DNA from: Patescibacteria group bacterium
GTDB taxonomy: Bacteria > Patescibacteriota > Microgenomatia > Woykebacterales > RBG-16-39-9b
Length of the DNA stretch: 38,400 nt
Reading direction: 5' to 3'
NCBI GenBank assembly: GCA_025449635.1
Contig: JANWIZ010000044.1
Coordinates: forward strand, 1 to 38,400
The notes beneath the pieces are model-generated. The model did no database searches. It worked only from the letters and a program-made list of their open reading frames with translations, and was not told the origin of the DNA. Positions within the stretch are counted from its first letter, which is position 1. Each line of letters starts with the position of its first letter. This document shows positions 9,566 through 18,823 of the stretch, piece by piece. The position numbers and the translations under genes are program-made.

Positions 9566-9960
9566 TAAGTTGGGCTGTTTAGATTGGCTTTATTCAAAAA
9601 TACTTTAACTTCAGACAAAACTTGATCAGGATTCATAGCGGATTTTATTAAATATCCAGAAGCTCCCAGTGCAAAACCTTCTTTAATAATTGAATCTTGA
9701 CCTAAGTTTGTTAAGAGTACAACTGGTCCATTTGGTTGCTTTGCAGGTTTATCCTTCATATGTCTTAATATCTCTAATCCGTCCATTTTTGGTAACATAA
9801 TATCAAGCAGAACAAGTTCAAACCCACCTTCTCCCATATGCATCAAGCCTTCCTCACCATCAATAGCCACAGTAACCTCATAACCTTCCCCTTTGAGAAG
9901 CTCTTCGTAAAGTTCTCTTAAAAATTCATCATCCTCTACAACTAAAATTCTTTGTCCCAT
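9565..9960 (-). CDS. Stand-alone response regulator (receiver domain)
   Basis: ILVVEDDEFLRELYEELL...LVLLDIMLPKMDGLEILRHM...VVLLTN...GASGYLIKS. Confidence 0.92.
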   Translation of the reverse strand: MGQRILVVEDDEFLRELYEELLKGEGYEVTVAIDGEEGLMHMGEGGFELVLLDIMLPKMDGLEILRHMKDKPAKQPNGPVVLLTNLGQDSIIKEGFALGASGYLIKSAMNPDQVLSEVKVFLNKANLNSPT

Positions 9961-9981
9961 ATTTGATCCTTAATGTATTAA

Positions 9982-10323
9982 TTATGCACGAACTTGCTTT
10001 TGTTGACAAGATAAGCACAAACTTGCGCTAGGCATAATGTCCAAACGTTCTTCTGAAATTTGATTGCCACAATTGCTACATTTGCCAAACTTTCCTTGCT
10101 CAAGACGCGCTAAAGCTGCTTCTACCTCTGTTAGGGTTTTTTCAAGTTCTGTTTTTGTTGCGCTTAAGCGGTCGTGTTCTTCAGTTTCAGTAATACCATC
10201 CTCCGAGATCCCGGTTGCTCTTGTTTTGTCCGAATAAGGGTCTTCTTTTTGGTAATATTTAATTTCCTTCTCAAGATTTTCCTTTTCAGCCTTTAATTTT
10301 ACTTTAAAATGTTCCAAGTTCAT
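9982..10323 (-). CDS. TraR/DksA-type zinc-finger protein
   Basis: Coiled N-terminus; GKFGKCSNCGNQISEERLDIMPSASLCLSCQ Cys4 motif. Confidence 0.88.
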   Translation of the reverse strand: MNLEHFKVKLKAEKENLEKEIKYYQKEDPYSDKTRATGISEDGITETEEHDRLSATKTELEKTLTEVEAALARLEQGKFGKCSNCGNQISEERLDIMPSASLCLSCQQKQVRA

Positions 10324-11159
10324 TGATTTACCTTTCTTTTTGGTAATGGAATTCTCAAACGCAATTTTATACCAAGAACATATTTAGAAATAGTTCTGAT
10401 GTCCCCTGATAAATTTCGAAACTGGTAAAAGTATATAACCACTAGAGCCAGAAGAGCAACAGCAAAACTAAACAAACTAGCAAATCTAAAAGGCCCTAGG
10501 TAACTACTATCCCCTCTAAAACTTTCCAAAACGAGTCTTCCTAGATTATTAAAGAAAAGGAAATAAAAGAAAACTGCCCCACTACGAAGCTGACCGACAC
10601 GAGAAATATTAGATTTATAAAATTTATATAAAATTATTAAAAGAACCAGGTTAAATAAGGCTTCATACAGTTGGACTGGGTGTCTCGATCCTTCCAAAAA
10701 AACAGAACTCACTCCCCAAGGAAGTGAAGTAAGACTACCGTAATCATTACCTGACAAAAAACTACCGATTTTACCAACAATAATCGCTACCAAAACAGCC
10801 AGAGAACCAATGTCAGCGATCTGTAAAAAGCTCCAACGCCACTTCCTTATTAAAAAACTCCCAGCCAGCATTACGGCCACAAAGCTTCCAAAGTAAGCAA
10901 AACCACCCTCCCAAAAAAATAGTACTTTGATCGGATCAGCGGTAAAAATATTTAGATTTAATAGTGAATATAGTAGCCTACCTCCAAAAATTGCTGCTAC
11001 CAAAGCAATTACAGAAAAATCAATTAATTTCTCTTCTTGGTAGCCTTGCTTTTTACCCTCCCTCCAAAAAACGTAAGTTGCCAACAAATAAGCAATCGAT
11101 AAGAAAAATCCATAGGAGTAGATTGTAACTGGACCAAGATGGAGCAACGTTGGGTACAT
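10320..11159 (-). CDS. lgt: Prolipoprotein diacylglyceryl transferase
   Basis: FGGRLLYSLLN; FWEGGFAYFGS; GNDYGSLTSLPWGV; RHPVQLYEA; 4-bp overlap with the upstream DksA-like gene. Confidence 0.9.
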   Translation of the reverse strand: MYPTLLHLGPVTIYSYGFFLSIAYLLATYVFWREGKKQGYQEEKLIDFSVIALVAAIFGGRLLYSLLNLNIFTADPIKVLFFWEGGFAYFGSFVAVMLAGSFLIRKWRWSFLQIADIGSLAVLVAIIVGKIGSFLSGNDYGSLTSLPWGVSSVFLEGSRHPVQLYEALFNLVLLIILYKFYKSNISRVGQLRSGAVFFYFLFFNNLGRLVLESFRGDSSYLGPFRFASLFSFAVALLALVVIYFYQFRNLSGDIRTISKYVLGIKLRLRIPLPKRKVNQ

Positions 11160-11167
11160 CTTTTAGA

Positions 11168-12379
11168 TTATACTGCTCTTTTTCTAAGACGGTAAATACC
11201 AAACGACAGAACTGTAATACCAAGTCCTAGAAGAACAGTTCTAACACCAAATGTATCACTAATTACACCGGAAACTAATACAGGTAGTGTTGCCACACCG
11301 CTGATAAAGGTACTCAAAACACCGTAAGCTCTACCTCTCAGTTCCTCTGGGGTATGTTTTTGAAAATCAGTGGTCACCGGAATTGTAATTAAAGCATTTT
11401 CAAAACCCAAAAAAAATATTAGTAAAAGTGAAAACAAATAATAGGTAGTTCCAAAATTTGCTGAACTAAGATAAGTAATCAGCAAAAAAGTCAGCCCCAT
11501 ACTAAGTAAACCTGAATTAACCATAGTTCTCTCTTTAAATCGGTGTCCAACTGTACCAATTACTATAGCTCCAAGCGCCATACCAAAAGTGGCTGGAACG
11601 ATAATCAACAAGCTAGCATCAGCCACTTTGGTTTGTAAAACCTTATCTACATACCCTGGGCCAATAGCTGCCAAAACAAGAACAATTGTAGTTGAAAGTG
11701 TTAAAAAGAAAATTGAATCTCGAATAATTTTTTTACTAAAAACAAACACTACACCTTTGACAAAATTTGCTAACATACCACCTTTTCGCTCTTCAATATC
11801 TGCCCGAATATTATCTGGTAAAAATAAATTAAAAAGCAGCGACAAAACAAACAAAACGAAAACTGAAAACAAAGTTATTTTTTCGCCGAAGAAACTCAAA
11901 GAAAACCCGCCAATCAAAAAACCAATGACTATACCGACTTGCAAGGTTAAAGAAAACAAACTATTGGCTGCGATAAGTCTCTTATCATCTACCAAAGCAG
12001 GTATTGCAGCACCTTCAGCCGGAACGAAAAACAAAGTCACAAAGGCTAATAGGAAAACCAAAATTAGTAAAATTATTGGCGAATTCATCGTGAAAAGTAA
12101 AAGCATAACCAAAATACTTCTGACTATATTCGTTAGTAACATAACCCGCTTTAGCGAAAGCTGGTCAACGTAGACTCCTGCCAAATAACCAAAAAAGATG
12201 CTTGGGAGTGTAAAAGTAAGCAACAAAATACTGACTGCTACACTTGATCTGGTCAGATCATAAATTTTAATTGTCAGGATAAAATAAAGGGCGTTCAACC
12301 CAATTTGAGAAGTAATTTGGGCCAACCAAAGTAGCAGAAAACCTCGATTAGAAATAATTTTTGTAAGGATATTTGTGAT
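11168..12379 (-). CDS. MFS transporter (start uncertain; track start 12325 TTG truncates TM1)
   Basis: 12-TM MFS-like protein; in-frame codons 12379-12326 encode ITNILTKIISNRGFLLLW continuing TM1; GGAGG at 12384-12388. Confidence 0.7.
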   Translation of the reverse strand: MTNILTKIISNRGFLLLWLAQITSQIGLNALYFILTIKIYDLTRSSVAVSILLLTFTLPSIFFGYLAGVYVDQLSLKRVMLLTNIVRSILVMLLLFTMNSPIILLILVFLLAFVTLFFVPAEGAAIPALVDDKRLIAANSLFSLTLQVGIVIGFLIGGFSLSFFGEKITLFSVFVLFVLSLLFNLFLPDNIRADIEERKGGMLANFVKGVVFVFSKKIIRDSIFFLTLSTTIVLVLAAIGPGYVDKVLQTKVADASLLIIVPATFGMALGAIVIGTVGHRFKERTMVNSGLLSMGLTFLLITYLSSANFGTTYYLFSLLLIFFLGFENALITIPVTTDFQKHTPEELRGRAYGVLSTFISGVATLPVLVSGVISDTFGVRTVLLGLGITVLSFGIYRLRKRAV

Positions 12380-12394
12380 GTTTCCTCCTCTGCT

Positions 12395-13822
12395 TTAGGA
12401 TAGTTTGTCTAACAAATTTACTAGTGTTCGAACCCCTATTCCAGTAGGACCTTTGGCTAAATATGGCTTTTCATTGTCCAACCAGGCAGTACCAGCAATA
12501 TCAAGATGTACCCAAGAATTGTTTTTCTCGATAAACTCCTGCAGAAAAACTGCTCCTGCTATCACACCAGCACCCCTTGAAGGTGGTATGTTTGCCACAT
12601 CTGCGACATCACTACGCAACAACTCCTTATGTTCAGGATAAATCGGTAAAGTCCAAATACGCTCACCGACTTCTTCACCAGAGTCGACCACACTCTCAAG
12701 AAAATCTTCCTTATTTCCAAGAGCTGCTGTGGCCTCACTGCCGAGTGCAACAATTACAGCCCCAGTCAAAGTAGCCAAATCAATTATTTTGGTTGCTCCA
12801 AGCTTCTGTGACAGTACCAAACCATCTGCTAGTACCACCCTGCCTTCAGCGTCGGTATTAAGAACTTCGATAGTTTTTCCGTTTAGTGCTTTGACAACAT
12901 CACCTGGCTTTAAAGCCCCACCACCTGGAAGATTCTCAGTTAAAGGTGTGACTACTACAACGTTAATTTTTGGTTTTAATTCTCCCACTAATTTCATAAA
13001 TGCAATTGCAGTTGCAGCTCCAGCCATATCCATTTTCATTTCATGCATTCGATCACTTGGTTTTATAGAGATACCACCAGAGTCAAAAGTAATTCCTTTT
13101 CCAACAACTCCCAAAGTAAGTGCTTCTTTTTTATAAATGTATTTCAAAGCTAACATATAAGAAGGTTGGTGACTTCCTTGTGCAATTCCAACAAAAGCCC
13201 CCATTCCCTTTTTTGCTGCTTCTTTCTCATCGTAAACCTCAATTGAAAATTTATATGTTCTTGCCAACTTTTTTGCTTCCTCGACCATAGCTTTTGGGGT
13301 AATTTTGTTGGCTGGCTCTAACACAATACTTCTCGCCCAATTGGTAACCTCAACCAAATTTTGGGTTTTTTTAATTTCAGAAGCGGAGATTTTACCCAAA
13401 ACAATCAAATCGTCGATTTTTGAAGTTTTTTCTTTAGTTTTGTAAATTCCTGGATCAAATTCAGCCAAACCTATACCTTCAATTATTAAACTTGGTTTGG
13501 TATAAATTCTAGCGTCAAAGGCAATTTTTTTTAATTTGGATTTAATTATTTTTCTGGCTGCAGTTCCAGCAACATTTCTTTCTAGTCTTGCGTTAAAATC
13601 CGATTTTTTGCCAGCACCAACTAACAAAAGTTTTGGCAATTGTGGAATTAGAAAAGTTTCATATAACTTACCGCTAAAATCATTCCCCAAGTCTAACTGC
13701 TCCCTTCCCAGAATACCTTTGAGACTTTCTGGTAAGTTCTTTGTTTCCTCTTCAAACATTGGGAATATTAAAACCTCAGCAGAAATTTTGTTTAACAGCT
13801 CATCTGAAAGAGTAATTTTCAT
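12395..13822 (-). CDS. pepA: Leucyl aminopeptidase (M17)
   Basis: VGKGITFDSGGISIKPS; NTDAEGRVVLADGL; TLTGAVIVALG. Confidence 0.93.
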   Translation of the reverse strand: MKITLSDELLNKISAEVLIFPMFEEETKNLPESLKGILGREQLDLGNDFSGKLYETFLIPQLPKLLLVGAGKKSDFNARLERNVAGTAARKIIKSKLKKIAFDARIYTKPSLIIEGIGLAEFDPGIYKTKEKTSKIDDLIVLGKISASEIKKTQNLVEVTNWARSIVLEPANKITPKAMVEEAKKLARTYKFSIEVYDEKEAAKKGMGAFVGIAQGSHQPSYMLALKYIYKKEALTLGVVGKGITFDSGGISIKPSDRMHEMKMDMAGAATAIAFMKLVGELKPKINVVVVTPLTENLPGGGALKPGDVVKALNGKTIEVLNTDAEGRVVLADGLVLSQKLGATKIIDLATLTGAVIVALGSEATAALGNKEDFLESVVDSGEEVGERIWTLPIYPEHKELLRSDVADVANIPPSRGAGVIAGAVFLQEFIEKNNSWVHLDIAGTAWLDNEKPYLAKGPTGIGVRTLVNLLDKLS

Positions 13823-13868
13823 TTCGAAGCTAATTCTAGCATAAAAAGCTTTTTATCAAAAGCAGCTT

Positions 13869-14954
13869 TTAACTTACAATAATTTCAGTTATTTTCTTTG
13901 GAGATTTGGTCAATTCAATTGCTGAGTTTTCTTCAATTAGATACATATCTTCAATTCTTACACCACCCCAACCAGGTTCATAAATACCTGGCTCAATTGT
14001 AATGATATTTCCAACCCCCAGCTTTTCTTTGGCTTTCTCATTTATCCTTGGAAGCTCGTGTACTTCGATTCCCACTCCATGTCCAACCGCATGAGTGAAG
14101 TAGTATTTTGACTTAGTTTTCAAAAAATCACGAGCTGCTTTGTCCAAGACTTTAGTTTTAACCCCCGCTCTCACCCTCTCAACAGCTTTTTTCTGAGCTT
14201 TCAATACTAAATTATAAACTTCTATTTGTTTTAAGGTTGGAGTCCCCAAAAAAACGACTCGAGAAATATCACAACAGTAACCTTTGTAAAAGCAGCCCCA
14301 ATCAAGCAATATAGTATCTCCTTTCTTTATTTTTCGATCTCCCGCCGGATAATGAGCCATTGATGAGTTGGGTCCTGAAGCGACAATTAAGTTATCCCAA
14401 GCGTTTTTACTCGCACCTAAATCTCGCATAAACTTCTCAATTTCCCAAGCTATTTCTCTCTCTCTCAGACCCAATTTGATATTTTTCAAAACAAATTCAA
14501 AGCTTTTATCTGCAATCGAAATCGCCTTCTTAATTAGTTTTATCTCTTCCGAGTCCTTAACTGTCCTTAGCTCTTCAATTAAATTACTTTGTGGAACAAA
14601 TTTACCTCTTGTAGCTTTGCGAAAACGCTTTAACTCTGCAAGTGAGAAGTCCAATCCTTCAACACCAACTTTGTTTAACGCTAATTCTCGAAAAAGTTTT
14701 TTCCAAAACTCTTCATCCTGACCATACTCCCTCAGCTCAAAACCAGCAACACTTTTAACTACCTCTTCAGTATAGCGACTGTCAGTAATCACAAAGTTCT
14801 GCCTTGGTGTTATCAACAAATAACCAGACTCCCTATCCCCTAACCAACCCGTTAGATAAAACCTATTTTCAGCTTTAGATACTAGAAAAGCGCCCAGTTT
14901 CTTTTCAATTATTTTTTTACGAAGATTATCGACTCGTGTGTCTGTCTTAAACAT
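13869..14954 (-). CDS. M24 family Xaa-Pro aminopeptidase/dipeptidase
   Basis: LLDWGCFYKGYCCDISRVVF; FTHAVGHGVGIEVHELP; ITIEPGIYEPGWGGVRIED. Confidence 0.9.
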   Translation of the reverse strand: MFKTDTRVDNLRKKIIEKKLGAFLVSKAENRFYLTGWLGDRESGYLLITPRQNFVITDSRYTEEVVKSVAGFELREYGQDEEFWKKLFRELALNKVGVEGLDFSLAELKRFRKATRGKFVPQSNLIEELRTVKDSEEIKLIKKAISIADKSFEFVLKNIKLGLREREIAWEIEKFMRDLGASKNAWDNLIVASGPNSSMAHYPAGDRKIKKGDTILLDWGCFYKGYCCDISRVVFLGTPTLKQIEVYNLVLKAQKKAVERVRAGVKTKVLDKAARDFLKTKSKYYFTHAVGHGVGIEVHELPRINEKAKEKLGVGNIITIEPGIYEPGWGGVRIEDMYLIEENSAIELTKSPKKITEIIVS

Positions 14955-15579
14955 TCTTTCTTGGACGACCCCGAGGGCGTTTTACAACTGGAAGTGTGGG
15001 TAAGGGAGTTTTTCTTGGACGACCCCGACCTCTTTTGATATCAACAGGCTCTTTTGGTAAAAAAATAATTTTTCTAACCAAAGAAAGTAGAGAGTCTCTC
15101 AGTGGTCTATTTGACAAAATGGGTGCTTGCTTGATTTCGGGCAATACAGTCTGACCGACAAATACACCACAAAACGGACATTTTGCCCAAGAAATTTCTA
15201 AAGCCCGATGGCAACCTGGGCATTCCTGCTTAACAGCTGTACCACAATTCGTACAAAATAAAAACTCATCACGTAAAATTTCTGAACATTTGGGACAGGA
15301 GAAAACTTTGGATTGGCTCTCGAGAATTTTCTCTTCCAATTCTCGCAAACCCCTATCCTCAAGAGTTGTTTGTGGTCGAACAATCAAATATAAAATAAAA
15401 CCAAAAACCGAACCGATTCCCACCAATAGAATCGACCCTAAGCGTATTAACCAGCTTTTGCTTCGAGCAAAAACATCAATGGCTGCCCACGCGGTTAAGG
15501 CCAACCACAAAACAACAAGATAACCGAGTAATACGGCACTAACTAATGAGTTACTTAGGAAAGCAATTATTTCAACCAT
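14947..15579 (-). CDS. Two-TM double-zinc-ribbon protein with two C-terminal AT-hook motifs
   Basis: N-terminal TM helices; CPKC..CTNC..CPGC..CPFC; KRGRGRPRKTP and KRPRGRPRKNV. Confidence 0.78.
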   Translation of the reverse strand: MVEIIAFLSNSLVSAVLLGYLVVLWLALTAWAAIDVFARSKSWLIRLGSILLVGIGSVFGFILYLIVRPQTTLEDRGLRELEEKILESQSKVFSCPKCSEILRDEFLFCTNCGTAVKQECPGCHRALEISWAKCPFCGVFVGQTVLPEIKQAPILSNRPLRDSLLSLVRKIIFLPKEPVDIKRGRGRPRKTPLPTLPVVKRPRGRPRKNV

Positions 15580-15588
15580 TTTTTATTT

Positions 15589-15618
15589 TTGACAGTAAAC
15601 TTGTTAGATGTATATAAT
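15589..15618 (+). promoter_or_regulatory. Sigma70-type promoter for 15678 gene
   Basis: TTGACA (15589-15594), 18-nt spacer, TATAAT (15613-15618). Confidence 0.65.
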
Positions 15619-15677
15619 AGAAGCTAAACCTAGTCAAGTAGTAAATTTTTAAATAGTACTGACAGGCTTTTTTATAA

Positions 15678-16124
15678 ATGCTTTCTACACCCCACTTACT
15701 AGTCGGAGCAGCAATCGTTAAGGTTATTCCAAACCCAATTATCGGCTTACCGCTTGCCTTTTTAAGCCATTTTGCACTCGACTCTATTCCTCACTGGGAT
15801 GGTTCTCCAAAAGCGCCTTTTTCAAGGAAAATTTTTGGCGGTATTTTTCTTGATTACGCTATTGGGGTCAGTGTTGTATTTGTTCTAACCAATAGTTACG
15901 AAAACCAGTATTTACTCTGGTTAGGAGCTTTTCTTGGAACTCTACCGGACTTTATTCTAGGGAGTTATAAACATTTAGAAAATATCTTTAGTCGTTTTGC
16001 AATTGTGAGAATTCCAAACGAATTTCACTTATCCATTCAAAGAAATTTACCTCTAGTTAATGGTTTGTTGACCTCAGGGTTTATTTCTTTTATTGCTGTA
16101 ATAATCTTACTTTACCGATCTTAA
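15678..16124 (+). CDS. Membrane-bound metal-dependent hydrolase-like/DUF membrane protein
   Basis: MLSTPHLLVGAAI...FLSHFALDSIPHWDG with conserved His/Asp and several TM segments. Confidence 0.65.
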   Translation: MLSTPHLLVGAAIVKVIPNPIIGLPLAFLSHFALDSIPHWDGSPKAPFSRKIFGGIFLDYAIGVSVVFVLTNSYENQYLLWLGAFLGTLPDFILGSYKHLENIFSRFAIVRIPNEFHLSIQRNLPLVNGLLTSGFISFIAVIILLYRS

Positions 16125-16684
16125 TTTTTAACTCTTTCGATATACTCCCCTGACCTTGTATCGATTTTTACAGTGTCACCCTCGTTGATGAACAAAGGAA
16201 CCTTTACTTCTGAACCGTTTTCAAGCTTTACCGCTTTATAGACATTTGAAACAGTGTCTCCGCGAACCCCAGGAGGACTTTCAATTACTTTTAAATCAGC
16301 TGTTCTTGGTAGATCAACTTTCAATACCTCAGTTCCAAAAACCAAAAGAGAGTATTCCTGACCCTCCCTTAAATATTTTTCTGATCCTGAAAGAATTCTG
16401 ATAGGGATACTAAACTGTTCAAAGGTTTCTGGATCCATAAAACTTGCGCTTGAGTCATCAAAATACAAAAACTGACCATTTTTTTTGTCCAAATCTGCAT
16501 CATCAACTTTTGCACCAGAGGTAAAAGTTTTTTCGGTTAAGGCTCCTGTTCGCAGATTTCTAGTTTTGAGACGGATTGTCGCGGTTCCCCGACCCATTTT
16601 GGTATGAGAATATTCAAGCACTTCAAACAAATTGCCAGTTTCCTGAAAGGTTGCACCTGAGCGCAAATCATTAACGTTGATCAT
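16121..16684 (-). CDS. efp: Translation elongation factor P
   Basis: VNDLRSGATFQETGNLFEVLEYSHTKMGRGTATIRLKTRNLRTG; three OB-like domains; C-terminal GDTVKIDTRSGEYIERV. Confidence 0.93.
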   Translation of the reverse strand: MINVNDLRSGATFQETGNLFEVLEYSHTKMGRGTATIRLKTRNLRTGALTEKTFTSGAKVDDADLDKKNGQFLYFDDSSASFMDPETFEQFSIPIRILSGSEKYLREGQEYSLLVFGTEVLKVDLPRTADLKVIESPPGVRGDTVSNVYKAVKLENGSEVKVPLFINEGDTVKIDTRSGEYIERVKN

Positions 16685-16777
16685 GTTCTATTAGTCTATC
16701 ACTGCCTGTCTAGATTGATTGGTTGTTGGTTGTTATCTTTAAAATGTAATAGAATAAAATTGGAAAGGAGGAGATTC

Positions 16778-17263
16778 GTGAAATCACCGAGTGATAGCAC
16801 TATTATCACTCATGAGAAAAGCTGCCTACTAGAACTCTCACGCTATCTTCGAATTCGAAGAAAGTTTTGGGATCGATTCGGTAGCAACGGCTATTACCTA
16901 ATGGATTTCCTGATAGTACAGTCTGTTAGAGACTGTAAGAGAGCCGGGCTCATTAAACAGGCTAGAGAAATTCTCTCAAAGGCTGAGTTTGATAACGCCC
17001 AGCTACCTAAATTCAAAGAGCTGGAAACATCTGAGCTCGCAGAATTACTTCTTTCCAGATTAAAAAGAATCACACGTCTTCTGGAAAAAGGTAAACATTA
17101 CAAAAAAGCACAAAAACGACAAAAGAACCTGGAGAGGGCGCTAAAATCAACATACTCTGACCTCATAGATCTGGGTTTGGAGTTGTTAGCAATAAAAATT
17201 CTGTCAAACGCAGGTTTGGATGAGAACCAAAAAACAAGTAATCCAACACTAGCCCACCAATAA
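16778..17263 (+). CDS. Hypothetical basic protein (GTG start at 16778 preferred over 16715)
   Basis: AAAGGAGGAGATTC-GTG provides a strong Shine-Dalgarno in frame with the track ORF. Confidence 0.65.
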   Translation: MKSPSDSTIITHEKSCLLELSRYLRIRRKFWDRFGSNGYYLMDFLIVQSVRDCKRAGLIKQAREILSKAEFDNAQLPKFKELETSELAELLLSRLKRITRLLEKGKHYKKAQKRQKNLERALKSTYSDLIDLGLELLAIKILSNAGLDENQKTSNPTLAHQ

Positions 17264-17276
17264 AGACTTTTGGAGC

Positions 17277-17306
17277 AGACCTAATATCCGCCAGAGGTCT
17301 TTTTTC
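17277..17306 (+). terminator. Rho-independent terminator
   Basis: AGACCT-12 nt-AGGTCT followed by TTTTT. Confidence 0.7.
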
Positions 17307-17353
17307 TTTGCAAAATTTAATTAAAAATTGTATAATCCAAACCTAATAAATAA

Positions 17354-17440
17354 GCCGGGGTGGCGGAACTGGCAGACGCGCGGGACTCAAAATCCCGTGA
17401 TCGCAAGATCGTGGGAGTTCGACCCTCCCCCTCGGCACCA
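17354..17440 (+). tRNA. tRNA-Leu(CAA), CCA encoded
   Basis: Acceptor GCCGGGG/CCTCGGC; anticodon stem-loop CGGGA-CTCAAAA-TCCCG; variable arm GATC-GCAA-GATC; T arm GGGAG-TTCGACC-CTCCC; 3' ACCA. Confidence 0.96.
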
Positions 17441-17463
17441 TAAAATTACAAATGGAAATTTAA

Positions 17464-18816
17464 TTAAGCGCGGGCTTTTTCGATCGGGAAAAATCTTCTT
17501 CTCTCCCCTTTAAATTTCAAATCAATATCTCCTAGAGGACCGCTACGATGCTTAGCGATTGAAAGCTTGACGTTTTCAAAATCTTCACTATCTTCTCGAT
17601 AAAGAAACATAACGACATCGGCGTCTTGCTCGATCCCCCCAGATTCCCGCAAGTCAGAAAGCTGGGGTATCTTTGCTTGACGACTCTCCACGGCTCGAGA
17701 AAGCTGCGAGCAAGCTAGAACTGGGATTTTTAGCTCTCGTGCCAAATTTTTCAAGGCCTGTGAAATCTCCGATACTTCTTGGACTCTATTTTCGAGATTT
17801 CTCCCGTGAATTAGTTGGAGGTAATCAACGATCAAAAGCTTTAAACCCATTTCCATTTGCAATCGACGGGCTTTGGTACGCATTTCCATGATCGAAATTC
17901 CTGGGGTGTCATCAATATAAATCGGTGCTTCGGCAAGTTCACCCATAGCCTCTGACAAGCTTTCAAAGTCATCCTCCTTGAGATTGCCGGTTGTGATCTT
18001 CCAAGCATCGACTTCAGACTGACTTGCCAACATCAAGTCCACCAGTTGCTCCTTGCTCATCTCAAGAGAAAAAACCCCAACTGGAATCTTTTCTTTAACC
18101 CCTAAATGTTGGGCTATATTCATACAAAGAGTTGATTTTCCCATGGATGGTCTAGCTGCCAAAATAATAAGTGTCGAATCTTGCAGCCCAGAAAGTTTTT
18201 TGTCGAGTTCATTAAAACCAGTAGACACTCCTCGCAAACCACTTCCCTTTCGGTGCAGTTCATCAAGTCGATCAAAACTCTCTGCCAGTGCATCCTTAAG
18301 GGGAATAAAGTTTTGACGCAAATGATCTTGTGAAATTCCGAAAAGATTTTGTTCAGAAAGATCTAGCAAATCACGTATTTCGACACTTTCTCGAAAAGCT
18401 TCTTCGGTAATTTTGGCTGCTGCACCAATCAAAGCCCTCTTGGTAGCAGCTTCCTTGACAATATTAGAGTAATGTTCAATGTGTGCGCTTGTTGGAACCG
18501 AATTTACTAACGTTGTTAAATAGCTTGATCCACCGGCAATCTCAAGTTTACCTGCTTTTTTAAGAATGTCGGTGACAGTAACCAAATCAGCTGGTTGTCT
18601 CTTTTCGTACAAAACCAGTATCGCCCGAAAAATCTCGGCGTGTTGTTCACGATAAAAATGATCTGGTTTGAGACTTTCAGCAATTTTCACGATTGCATCT
18701 TTATCCAGCAACAAACTTCCGAGAACTGATTGTTCAGCCTCGATATTTTGAGGCGGAAGTTTACCCTCAATTGAGATTTTGGTTTCCAGCTTGGGTGCTG
18801 GTTTCTCTTGTGCCAT
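17464..18816 (-). CDS. dnaB: Replicative DNA helicase
   Basis: PPQNIEAEQSVLGSLLLD; LAARPSMGKSTLCMNIA; VDYLQLI; LRESGGIEQDADVVMFLYR; no intein. Confidence 0.95.
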   Translation of the reverse strand: MAQEKPAPKLETKISIEGKLPPQNIEAEQSVLGSLLLDKDAIVKIAESLKPDHFYREQHAEIFRAILVLYEKRQPADLVTVTDILKKAGKLEIAGGSSYLTTLVNSVPTSAHIEHYSNIVKEAATKRALIGAAAKITEEAFRESVEIRDLLDLSEQNLFGISQDHLRQNFIPLKDALAESFDRLDELHRKGSGLRGVSTGFNELDKKLSGLQDSTLIILAARPSMGKSTLCMNIAQHLGVKEKIPVGVFSLEMSKEQLVDLMLASQSEVDAWKITTGNLKEDDFESLSEAMGELAEAPIYIDDTPGISIMEMRTKARRLQMEMGLKLLIVDYLQLIHGRNLENRVQEVSEISQALKNLARELKIPVLACSQLSRAVESRQAKIPQLSDLRESGGIEQDADVVMFLYREDSEDFENVKLSIAKHRSGPLGDIDLKFKGERRRFFPIEKARA

Positions 18817-18823
18817 ATTAAAT

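Noticed and set aside
11589-12173. 194-aa + strand ORF
   Set aside because: Antisense to the MFS transporter; Lys/Thr/Ser-rich shadow of a TM-encoding gene
12405-13844. Several + strand ORFs antisense to pepA (12405, 12577, 12729, 13536)
   Set aside because: They lie antisense to a clear leucyl aminopeptidase and have no recognisable domains; shadow ORFs
17354-17440. tRNA-Leu as an integration site for a mobile element
   Set aside because: No integrase and no visible direct repeat of the tRNA 3' end in the flanks
17328-17513. 61-aa ORF MYNPNLINKPGWRNWQTRGTQNPVIARSWEFDPPPRHH...
   Set aside because: It is the translated tRNA-Leu gene, a common spurious annotation
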